From positions 62,001-126,000 of the forward strand of contig NZ_JAAIKO010000019.1 in NCBI RefSeq assembly GCF_016107395.1: 64,000 nt of DNA, read 5' to 3'. Below the pieces are notes generated by a model. The model was not told where the DNA came from and searched no databases. It was given only the letters and a program-made list of their open reading frames with translations. Position 1 is the first letter of the stretch. The number at the start of each line of letters is the position of its first letter. Of this stretch, positions 54,958 to 61,647 are shown piece by piece. A program made the position numbers and the translations under genes. Source of the stretch: Streptomyces fildesensis. GTDB lineage: Bacteria; Actinomycetota; Actinomycetes; Streptomycetales; Streptomycetaceae.

Positions 54958-56293
54958 CGCAACGGACCGGACGGCGCCGGATCCCACAGGGGAGCGGTGG
55001 CCCGGTCCGACGCCGGTGCCGTCCCGGACGCGCGGCGCGCTCTTCCGGGCGGCCGGCGCGCTGTTCGGCCGTCGGGCCCGGCTCCGGTGGGTCCATCTCA
55101 TCCTCGGCGGCGCGCTGTTGATGCCGTTCTACCTGCTGATGAACACCGCGCTGAACGTCGCCGCGCACGCCGAAGAGGGCAGCGGCGTCTGGGTCGCGCA
55201 GCAGTTCGGCGCCTTCGCCCTCGCCCTGCCGATCGCGGCGGCCGCCGCCGCGGTCTTCCCCCTCGTACGCGATCTGGAGGGGTCGGCGGCGCGGGCGCTC
55301 GGCGCCGGCCCCGAGGGCGGGCCCGCGCCCTCGGAGGACCGGACGTGGGCGGCGCGGGTCCGGACGTCCTGCTGGTTCGTGCTGCACGTGGGGCTCGGCG
55401 GCATCGTCAGCGGAATGACCCTGGCCGTCCCGCCGGCCGCCGTGGTGCTGCTGGCGCTGCCGTTCTCCGCGCGGCTGCGCGAGAACGAACTCCCCTGGTC
55501 CCGCCCGCTCACCCTCAGCCACCACGTACTGGCGCCGTTCGCCGCCGTGCTCCTGCTGACCGCGCTCGCACTCACCGCCAAGGGTGCGGCCGCGCTCCTG
55601 GCGCGCTGCTCCCCCGAGCTGCTCGGCCCGACGCCCGTCGACCGGCTGGCCGCCGCCGAACAGCGCACCCTACGGCTGGCCCTGCGCAACCGGCTGGCCC
55701 GCGAACTGCACGACTCGGTGGGGCACGCGCTGAGCGCGGTGACACTGCAGGCCGGCGCCGCGCGCAAAGTGCTGGACCGCGATCCGGAGTTCGCCCGGCA
55801 GGCCCTGGCCGCCATCGAGGAGACCACCCGGCGCGCGGTCGCCGAACTCGACGACGTACTCGGCCTGTTGCGCGAGGACGTCGACGGCTCGACCGCTCCC
55901 CCGGGCCCCACCCTCGACGGCCTCGACGCCCTGCTCGGGCAGACGCGGGCCGCGGGCGTCCCGCTGGACGCGTCCGTCGAGGGCGACCTCGACGAGGTGC
56001 CGCCGATGGTCTCGCGCGAGGCGTACCGGATCGTGCAGGAAGGCCTCAGCAACGCGCTGCGGCACGCGGGACAGGTACCGGTCGGGCTGCGGATCGCGCT
56101 GGCGGACGACGAGTTGGAGATCGAGATGGTGAACCCGGTGGTGGCAGCTCCCTCCCGCAGAACGGGCGGCGGCCGCGGCCTGACGGGCGTTGAGGAACGC
56201 ACGTCCGTACTGCGCGGCCGCTTCGAGGCGGGAACCGACGGATCGCGGTGGCGGCTGCACGTCACCCTCCCGCTGGGGGCGGGGACCCGATGA
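54950..56293 (+). CDS. Sensor histidine kinase (NarL/DesK class)
   Basis: A 447-residue kinase, GTG start. Several membrane helices lie in residues 40-225. The HisKA_3 block RNRLARELHDSVGHALSAV carries the phosphoacceptor His254. A HATPase_c region follows (IVQEGLSNALRHAGQVPVGL; GGGRGLTGVEERTSVLRGRF). Its stop overlaps the response regulator start, so the pair is co-expressed. Signal unknown. Confidence 0.88.
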   Translation: MADATDRTAPDPTGERWPGPTPVPSRTRGALFRAAGALFGRRARLRWVHLILGGALLMPFYLLMNTALNVAAHAEEGSGVWVAQQFGAFALALPIAAAAAAVFPLVRDLEGSAARALGAGPEGGPAPSEDRTWAARVRTSCWFVLHVGLGGIVSGMTLAVPPAAVVLLALPFSARLRENELPWSRPLTLSHHVLAPFAAVLLLTALALTAKGAAALLARCSPELLGPTPVDRLAAAEQRTLRLALRNRLARELHDSVGHALSAVTLQAGAARKVLDRDPEFARQALAAIEETTRRAVAELDDVLGLLREDVDGSTAPPGPTLDGLDALLGQTRAAGVPLDASVEGDLDEVPPMVSREAYRIVQEGLSNALRHAGQVPVGLRIALADDELEIEMVNPVVAAPSRRTGGGRGLTGVEERTSVLRGRFEAGTDGSRWRLHVTLPLGAGTR

Positions 56294-56937
56294 AGCTGCG
56301 GATCATCCTCGCCGACGACGAGCGGATGGTGCGCACGGCGCTGCGCGCGATCCTGGAGAGCGAACCGGACATGGAGGTCGTCGGCGAAGCCGCTACCGGC
56401 GCCGAGGCCATCCCCCTGGTGCGCGAACTGCGCCCGGACGTCGTCCTGATGGACGTCCGCATGCCGGAGATCGACGGCATCCGCGCCACCGAACAGCTGG
56501 TGCGCACCATGACGGATCCGCCGCGCATCGTCGTCGTGACCACCTTCGAGAACGACGCCTACGTCTACGAGGCGCTGCGCGCGGGCGCCGCCGGCTTCCT
56601 GCTGAAGCGCGCCGGAGCGGACCAACTCGTCCAGGCCGTACGACTGGTGACCCGCGGCGACTCCCTGCTCTTCCCGGCAGCCGTACGCGCACTCGCCGCC
56701 CGCTACGCCCCCGTCGACCCCTCGCAGGCCCTCCGCGACCGCCTCACCGAGCGCGAGGCCGAGGTGCTGCGCCTGATGGCGTCGGGCCTGTCGAACGCGG
56801 AGATCGCCGAACGACTCGGCCTCGGCCCTGAAACCGTCAAGACCCACGTCGCCCGAGTCCTCGCCAAACTCGGCGCCCGCGACCGCACCCAGGCCGTCAT
56901 CGCCGCGTACGAATGCGGCTTCGTGGTGCCCGGTTGA
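56290..56937 (+). CDS. LuxR-type response regulator
   Basis: A 215-residue protein, ATG 56290 overlapping the kinase stop (ATGA). Receiver: DDERMVR, phosphoacceptor Asp in VVLMDVRMPEIDG (about residue 54), Thr and Lys blocks. C-terminal HTH: LTEREAEVLRLMASGLSNAE then TVKTHVARVLAKLGARDR. It carries the kinase signal to promoters. Confidence 0.92.
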   Translation: MKLRIILADDERMVRTALRAILESEPDMEVVGEAATGAEAIPLVRELRPDVVLMDVRMPEIDGIRATEQLVRTMTDPPRIVVVTTFENDAYVYEALRAGAAGFLLKRAGADQLVQAVRLVTRGDSLLFPAAVRALAARYAPVDPSQALRDRLTEREAEVLRLMASGLSNAEIAERLGLGPETVKTHVARVLAKLGARDRTQAVIAAYECGFVVPG

Positions 56938-57036
56938 CGCGGGTTGGTGGCACCGGCCGAGGCGTAGGCTTCGGTCCGGTAACGGCCAGGTCTCGATTCG
57001 GGGAACCAATGGTCGTCGTTCTGCGTCATATTCAGC

Positions 57037-57519
57037 ATGAATGATCTTCCTGTACGCATACGCCCTGCCGAGATGGACGACCTGGACGCGGTCGTGAGCA
57101 TCCACACGGCGGCGTGCGCCGCGGCCGGAGCGGAGCCCGACGCGGTGGGCGGGCTGCTCGCGCGGTTCAACGGGTGGGCGCGGGCCATCCAGTTGCCCGG
57201 GAAGACGACGCTGATCGCCGAGGCCGACGGCGAGGTGGTGGGCGTGCTCTCCATGGAGTCGGACGCGCCCGGCACGGCGCTGGAGCTGTCGCAGATCCAT
57301 GTGCGGCCCGGCCAGTGGCGGCGCGGCATCGGCGGCCGGCTGCACGCGGCGTACGTCCAGTCCCTGCAGGAGACGGGCGTGCTCACCGGGCTCGCCGGGG
57401 TGTGGGAGCACAACGACCGGGCGCGGGCGTTCTACGCCCGGCTCGGGTGGCGGCCGGACGGAACGGTGGAGACGAACGGGGACGGCCTGCGGCGTCTGCG
57501 ACTGCGCCTCGAGGTCTGA
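57037..57519 (+). CDS. GNAT N-acetyltransferase
   Basis: A 160-residue GNAT protein. Acetyl-CoA-binding motif region: IHVRPGQWRRGIGGRLHAAY (R/Q-x-x-G-x-G/A type), with NDRARAFYARLGWRPDGTVE at the C-terminus. Transfers an acetyl group to a small amine or peptide; substrate unknown. Transcribed alone. Confidence 0.85.
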   Translation: MNDLPVRIRPAEMDDLDAVVSIHTAACAAAGAEPDAVGGLLARFNGWARAIQLPGKTTLIAEADGEVVGVLSMESDAPGTALELSQIHVRPGQWRRGIGGRLHAAYVQSLQETGVLTGLAGVWEHNDRARAFYARLGWRPDGTVETNGDGLRRLRLRLEV

Positions 57520-57534
57520 CCCCCAGGGTTCGGG

Positions 57535-57579
57535 ACCGAACGTTCTTGACCGATCGTTCTCGATACGGGTAGCGTCGTT
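57535..57579 (+). promoter_or_regulatory. TetR gene promoter and operator
   Basis: Near-repeats ACCGAACGTTCTTG and ACCGATCGTTCTCG occupy 57535-57562. TTGACC (57546-57551) and TAGCGT (from 57570) are 18 nt apart and the latter lies 7 nt before the GTG start, so the operator overlaps the promoter and the transcript is near-leaderless. Confidence 0.6.
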
Positions 57580-57582
57580 CCC

Positions 57583-58164
57583 GTGGCCAGGACCAAGGAA
57601 TTCGATCCGGACGCCGCGCTGCAGTCGGCCCTGGAGCTGTTCTGGCGGCGCGGCTACGAGGCGACGTCGATGGCCGACCTCGTCGAGCATCTCGGTATCG
57701 CCCGCGCCAGCATCTACGGGACGTTCGGCAGCAAGCACGGGCTGTACGTCAGGGCGCTGGAGCGGTACGGCGAGCTCTGCGACCCGGCCCTGATGGAAGA
57801 GCTGTCCCAGCCGGGGCCCGCGCTCCCCGCGGTCCGTTCCGTGGTGACGCGCTTCGCGGAGGAGTCCGCCTGCGACGACCTGCGGCGCGGCTGTTTCATC
57901 ACCAACACCGCGGTCGAACTGGCTCCGCACGACCGGGTCGCGGCCCGGCGCGTCGAGGCCAGTTGGGACTGGCTGGAGACGGCGCTCGCCTCGGCCCTCA
58001 CCCGCGCCGGAGCCCAGGGGGAGCTGCCCGAAGGGCGCGATCCGCAGGCGCTGGCGCGGCTGTTGCTGGTGCTCATGCAGGGCATGCGGGTGGTCGGCAA
58101 GGCCGGCCAGGACCCGGCCCGCGTCAGGGACGCGGCGGCACAGGCTCTCTCCCTCCTCGACTGA
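57583..58164 (+). CDS. TetR family regulator
   Basis: A 193-residue protein with a GTG start. HTH: GYEATSMADLVEHLGIARAS then IYGTFGSKHGLYVRAL. The C-terminal domain resembles AcrR/NemR-type repressors (CDDLRRGCFITNTAVELAPH). A half-site matching its own operator lies upstream of the MFS gene, so it probably represses itself and the MFS/SDR pair until an inducer binds. Confidence 0.88.
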   Translation: MARTKEFDPDAALQSALELFWRRGYEATSMADLVEHLGIARASIYGTFGSKHGLYVRALERYGELCDPALMEELSQPGPALPAVRSVVTRFAEESACDDLRRGCFITNTAVELAPHDRVAARRVEASWDWLETALASALTRAGAQGELPEGRDPQALARLLLVLMQGMRVVGKAGQDPARVRDAAAQALSLLD

Positions 58165-58170
58165 AACTTC

Positions 58171-58205
58171 GACCAACCGACCAACCGACCGTCCGACCGA
58201 CCGGG
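58171..58205 (+). repeat. (ACCG)n-like microsatellite
   Basis: GACCAACCGACCAACCGACC and following GTCCGACCGACCGGG form a short tandem tract between tetR and the MFS gene. A slippage-prone repeat; no other function seen. Confidence 0.5.
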
Positions 58206-58245
58206 CCTGGACCGGGCCCGGAGTGGGCTCCTGCCTGCCCCCATT

Positions 58246-58257
58246 CGAGAATGATCG
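58246..58257 (-). promoter_or_regulatory. TetR operator half-site before the MFS gene
   Basis: CGAGAATGATCG matches 11 of 12 bases of the reverse complement of the tetR operator half at 57551-57562 (CGAGAACGATCG). It lies 33 nt before the MFS start. Confidence 0.55.
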
Positions 58258-58290
58258 ATCCAGTATCACGCCAGAAAGGCGCAGGGGGAC

Positions 58291-59697
58291 ATGTCGTCGA
58301 AGCACGGCTTCGCGCTGCTCGGAACCATCCAGGCCGCACTCATCTTCACCATCATGATCCTCATGGTGCCGCTCCCCCGGATAGCCCGGGAGTTCGGCCT
58401 CGACCCGTCACAACTCCTGCTGCTCAGCGCCGCGTACGGACTCTCCTTCAGCGGACTGCTGCTCCTCGGCGGCCGGCTGGTGGACCGGCACGGCGGGCGA
58501 CGGATGCTGGTGGTCGGTCTGTCGGTCTTCGCCGCCGCCTCGGCGGCGGGCGCCCTGGCGCCCGGTTTCACCGTGCTGACGGCCGTCCGGTTCGCGCAGG
58601 GGCTCGGCGCGGCACTGACCGCTCCAGCCGCGATGGCCCTGGTACGCGCCCTGTTCCCGGCCGCCGCCGGCTACGACCGGGCCATGGCGACGTGGGGCGG
58701 CCTCTCCGTCCTCGGCGCGACCGCCGGGAGCCTGTTCTCCGGTGCCGTGACGGCCTGGGTCTCCTGGCGGCTGACGTTCCTCGTCCCGGTGCTCGTCGCG
58801 CTGGCCGGGCTGGCCCTCGCCCCGCGGCTGCTGCCCGCCGACCCGCCCCGCGCCGCCGCGCCACCACCGCTCGACGTACGCGGCGCCGTCACGGCGACCG
58901 CCGGTGTCACAGCGGCCGGCTACGGGCTGGTCGCCACCGGGGAGCGGTCCTGGTCGTCGGCTGCCGTACTCGTTCCGCTGGCCTCCGGCCTGCTCCTCCT
59001 CATCGCCTTCGTGCTCGTCGAACGCCGGGCCCGCGAACCGCTGCTGCCGCCCGGCTTCCTCCGCGACACCCGGCGCGTCACCGCCCTGGCCGCCATCATG
59101 ATGACCGCCGCGGGCACGGCGCTCACCTTCTTCCTGCTCTCCCTCTACCTCCAGCAGGTACGCGGCTGGACCCCGCTGCGGACCTCCGCCGCCTTCATCC
59201 CGTACGCCGCCGCCCTCGTCGGCTCCGGCCGCGCCGCCGGCCCGCTCATCAGGCGGTACGGAGCACGCGCGGTCACCGCCGGCGGACTGGCGCTCGGCGC
59301 GGCCGGGCTCCTGCTGCTCGCCGGCCTCGACGCGCGGTCGCCGTACGCCACGGGCCTGCTCCCCGGTCTTCTCCTGCTGCCGGCCGGAGCCGGACCGGCG
59401 TTCGCGGGCGCCACCGTGCTCGCCACCGCCGGGGTGCCGCACCGGCGGACGGGGCTGGCGGCCGGCGTCATGAACACCGCCATGGAACTGGGCCCGACCA
59501 TCGGCCTCGCCGCACTGATGTCGGTGGCCGCCACCCGTTCCACGCCCGTCGCCGGATACGCGGCCGCTTTCGGCGCCGCCGGTATCGGCTACGCGCTCAC
59601 CGCGGTCGCCGCAGCGCTGCTCCTGCGCCCACACCCCGTACCGAACCCACCCGCCACACCCCTCGCACCGCTCACCACCAAGGAGTTGTCGTCATGA
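58291..59697 (+). CDS. MFS transporter (drug-efflux type)
   Basis: A 468-residue transporter with about 14 hydrophobic segments, DHA2/EmrB-like. Motif A: LGGRLVDRHGGRRMLVVGLS (about 64-83). A-x-x-x-M type block AGVMNTAMELGPTIGLAALM near 395. It probably exports a toxic compound, induced through the adjacent TetR regulator. Stop and SDR start overlap (ATGA). Confidence 0.87.
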   Translation: MSSKHGFALLGTIQAALIFTIMILMVPLPRIAREFGLDPSQLLLLSAAYGLSFSGLLLLGGRLVDRHGGRRMLVVGLSVFAAASAAGALAPGFTVLTAVRFAQGLGAALTAPAAMALVRALFPAAAGYDRAMATWGGLSVLGATAGSLFSGAVTAWVSWRLTFLVPVLVALAGLALAPRLLPADPPRAAAPPPLDVRGAVTATAGVTAAGYGLVATGERSWSSAAVLVPLASGLLLLIAFVLVERRAREPLLPPGFLRDTRRVTALAAIMMTAAGTALTFFLLSLYLQQVRGWTPLRTSAAFIPYAAALVGSGRAAGPLIRRYGARAVTAGGLALGAAGLLLLAGLDARSPYATGLLPGLLLLPAGAGPAFAGATVLATAGVPHRRTGLAAGVMNTAMELGPTIGLAALMSVAATRSTPVAGYAAAFGAAGIGYALTAVAAALLLRPHPVPNPPATPLAPLTTKELSS

Positions 59698-60455
59698 CCG
59701 CACGCTTCACCGGCAGGACCGTCCTCGTCACCGGTGCCGGATCCGGTATCGGCCGGGGCATCGCCCTCGCCTTCGCCCGGGAGGGGGCCAGGGTCGCCGT
59801 CGCCGGACGTACGGCGGAACCGCTCAAGGAGACCGCCGCCCTCATCGAGGCCGAGGGCGGCGAAGCCGCCGTCGTCACCGCCGACATCACCCGCTCGCAG
59901 GACGTACGGCGCCTGGTCGAGGACACGGTGGCGCGCTTCGGCGGACTCGACATCGCCGTCAACAACGTCGGCATCCTGACGACTCCCGCCCCGGTCGCCG
60001 ACATCTCCGAGGACGACTGGCGGTCGAGCCTCGACACCAACCTCACCGGCACTTGGCTCTCCATGAAGTACGAGATCGCCCACATGCGCGCCCACGGCGG
60101 CGGCGCGATCGTCAACGTCTCCTCCAACCTCGGCGCCCACGGCCGCGTGCCGAACCTGGCCGCGTACGTCGCCGCCAAGGCCGCCGTCAGCGCCCTGACC
60201 CGCAACGCCGCCCTCGACCACATCGCCGACGGCGTCCGCATCAACGCGGTCAGCCCCGGCCCCGTCGACACCCCCATGTCCACCCGCCCCGGCGAGACCC
60301 CCGCCGACAAGGCGGCCCGCATGCGGCGCGACGTCCCCGCCGGCCGGGCCGGCTCCCTCGACGAGATCGCCGCCGCGGTGCTCCATCTCGCCTCCGCTGA
60401 GGCCGGGTTCACCGTCGGGGCTGACCTGGTCCTGGACGGCGGCATCACCGCCTGA
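59694..60455 (+). CDS. SDR family oxidoreductase
   Basis: A 253-residue short-chain dehydrogenase. Cofactor motif VTGAGSGIGRGIALAFAREG (about 11-30), NNVGI, catalytic Ser in NVSSNLGAHG and the Y-x3-K in AAYVAAKAAV; ends DLVLDGGITA. It overlaps the MFS gene, so the enzyme probably modifies the compound the transporter handles. Confidence 0.92.
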   Translation: MTARFTGRTVLVTGAGSGIGRGIALAFAREGARVAVAGRTAEPLKETAALIEAEGGEAAVVTADITRSQDVRRLVEDTVARFGGLDIAVNNVGILTTPAPVADISEDDWRSSLDTNLTGTWLSMKYEIAHMRAHGGGAIVNVSSNLGAHGRVPNLAAYVAAKAAVSALTRNAALDHIADGVRINAVSPGPVDTPMSTRPGETPADKAARMRRDVPAGRAGSLDEIAAAVLHLASAEAGFTVGADLVLDGGITA

Positions 60456-60477
60456 CCACGCGGTTAGGCTCGACGCC

Positions 60478-61029
60478 ATGATTATCTGGTTGAACGGGAC
60501 CTTCGGCGCGGGCAAGACCACCACGTCCAAGGAGCTCGCCGCGATGGTCCCGAACGCCCGGATCTTCGACTCCGAGCAGGTCGGCTACATGCTCCGCCAC
60601 GTCCTGGAATCCGTGCCCGTCAAGGACTTCCAGGACTGGCGGCCATGGCGCGCCCTGGTCGTGGAGACGGCGACCCAGATCCTCGGCTACGTCGGCGGCG
60701 TACTCGTCGTCCCCCAGTCGGTCCTGGTGGAGCAGTACTGGACGGAGCTCAGCGCCGGGTTCGCCGCCGCGGGAATTCCCGTGCGCCACTTCGTCCTCCA
60801 CACGGACCAGGACACCCTCACCCGCCGGATCGAATCCGACACCGTGGAGACCGGCGCCCGCCAATGGCGCCTCGACCACCTCACCGCCTACGAGTCGGCC
60901 CGCCCCTGGCTCAGCAGGACGGCCGAGACCATCGACACCACGAACCTCCCGCCGGACCGGGTCGCCCACGCGATCGCCTCCGCCGTCCAGCCACAAATTC
61001 CTTGCGACGCCCCCCGGCCCTCCGCCTAA
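60478..61029 (+). CDS. P-loop kinase-like ATPase (TmrB-like)
   Basis: A 183-residue P-loop protein. Walker A WLNGTFGAGKTTTSKELA (about 4-21), a DSEQVGYMLRHVLES block after it and the LTRRIESDTVETGARQWRLD lid-like region. Similar to TmrB (tunicamycin resistance) and adenylate-kinase-like proteins. Its stop TAA overlaps the -10 of the small RNA gene just downstream. Confidence 0.78.
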   Translation: MIIWLNGTFGAGKTTTSKELAAMVPNARIFDSEQVGYMLRHVLESVPVKDFQDWRPWRALVVETATQILGYVGGVLVVPQSVLVEQYWTELSAGFAAAGIPVRHFVLHTDQDTLTRRIESDTVETGARQWRLDHLTAYESARPWLSRTAETIDTTNLPPDRVAHAIASAVQPQIPCDAPRPSA

Positions 61030-61032
61030 ACT
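61002..61032 (+). promoter_or_regulatory. Promoter of the Y RNA-like gene
   Basis: TTGCGA (61002-61007) and TAAACT (61027-61032) are 19 nt apart, slightly wide. Counting 7 nt past the -10 places +1 at G61039, exactly the first base of the GTCCAG strand that pairs with the 3' end of the RNA. Confidence 0.5.
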
Positions 61033-61038
61033 GACGTC

Positions 61039-61180
61039 GTCCAGGTGCGCAAGCAACGGTTACTTCCTTCAGGAGGACGAGGTTCCGGGTTCGACTCCCG
61101 GTCGGCGGCCCAGCCGCCGGTAGCTCAACGGCAGAGCGCGTTGTGTCACCGTCGCCAAACCAGATCTCTGGACACCTACG
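61039..61180 (+). ncRNA. yrlA: tRNA-mimicking Y RNA (YrlA class), permuted tRNA-like module
   Basis: The order is T arm, acceptor-like hairpin, D arm, the reverse of a tRNA. T arm: CCGGG-TTCGACT-CCCGG (61085-61101). Hairpin: TCGGCGGC (61102-61109) pairs over 8 bp with GCCGCCGG (61113-61120), closed by the triplet CCA. D arm: TA then GCTC-AACGGCA-GAGC (61121-61137). GACG (61076-61079) pairs with CGTT (61139-61142). The stem then continues: 61053-61063 pairs 9 of 11 with 61145-61155, and GTCCAG (61039-61044) pairs with CTGGAC (61168-61173). Bacterial YrlA RNAs have this tRNA-like module at the end of a Ro60-binding stem, and their T and D loops can be modified like tRNA. Promoter and terminator flank it. 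No TROVE/Ro60 gene is near. A broken or truly permuted tRNA is the alternative. Confidence 0.75.
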
Positions 61181-61185
61181 CGAAC

Positions 61186-61222
61186 AGGCGCCCCCTCCCG
61201 CTCCGGCGGAAGGGGGCGCCTT
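61186..61222 (+). terminator. Terminator of the Y RNA-like gene
   Basis: AGGCGCCCCCT (61186-61196) pairs perfectly with AGGGGGCGCCT (61211-61221) across a 14-nt loop, directly downstream of the RNA. Confidence 0.75.
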
Positions 61223-61255
61223 CGTTCGACTCCGAGAGCTCTGTTCGGACCTCGT

Positions 61256-61507
61256 CCACGGCTGTTCGATCGCGATCTCATAGGCGATCTCCCAGCGGAC
61301 GTCCGGGATGACGATGTCCGCCGTCTCGACGGGCCGGCCCTCGGTGTCGTAATAGGTGCGCTCGATCTCCAACACCATGTCACCGACCGAGATGCCGAGC
61401 AGATTCGCCTGCGCCTGGGTGGCGCGTGCGGGGCTCGGGTGCTGCCGCTCGCCGACCATCCATCGGACACCGACGGTGGCATTCGATTCCGCGAGCACAC
61501 GGCGCAT
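61256..61507 (-). pseudogene. GntR-type regulator remnant (UTRA domain)
   Basis: About 80 codons on the minus strand: VGERQHPSPARATQAQANLL, GISVGDMVLEIERTYYDTEG and RPVETADIVIPDVRWEIAYE match a GntR/UTRA ligand domain. The winged helix is missing and the end runs on into noise. It may be left from an integrated element that used the adjacent tRNA-Trp, since such elements often carry a KorSA-like GntR. Confidence 0.55.
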
Positions 61508-61572
61508 GCGCCGACGGTGCGGGGAAGCCGCTGGCGCGGCTCCGGGATCTTCGCGCGGAAGTGAGTGACTGG

Positions 61573-61647
61573 CAAGGGCGGCAGGAATTGAACCTGCGAC
61601 ATCTGGTTTTGGAGACCAGCGCTCTGGCCATCTGAGCTACGCCCCCT
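61573..61647 (-). tRNA. tRNA-Trp (anticodon CCA)
   Basis: The minus strand gives acceptor GGGGGCG with CGCCCTT (two G-U pairs), D arm GCTC-AGATGGCCA-GAGC, anticodon stem CTGGT/ACCAG around CTCCAAA (CCA, Trp) and T arm GCAGG-TTCAATT-CCTGC. Discriminator G and an encoded CCA (61570-61572) follow. The wobble-rich acceptor and encoded CCA set it slightly apart from the usual Streptomyces tRNA-Trp. Confidence 0.9.

Noticed and set aside
61039-61180. An ordinary or truly permuted tRNA gene (possibly tRNA-His)
   Set aside because: No contiguous tRNA can be folded here: the T half precedes the D half, and the anticodon-stem positions open into a long paired stem rather than a 7-nt loop. The Y RNA layout explains all parts.
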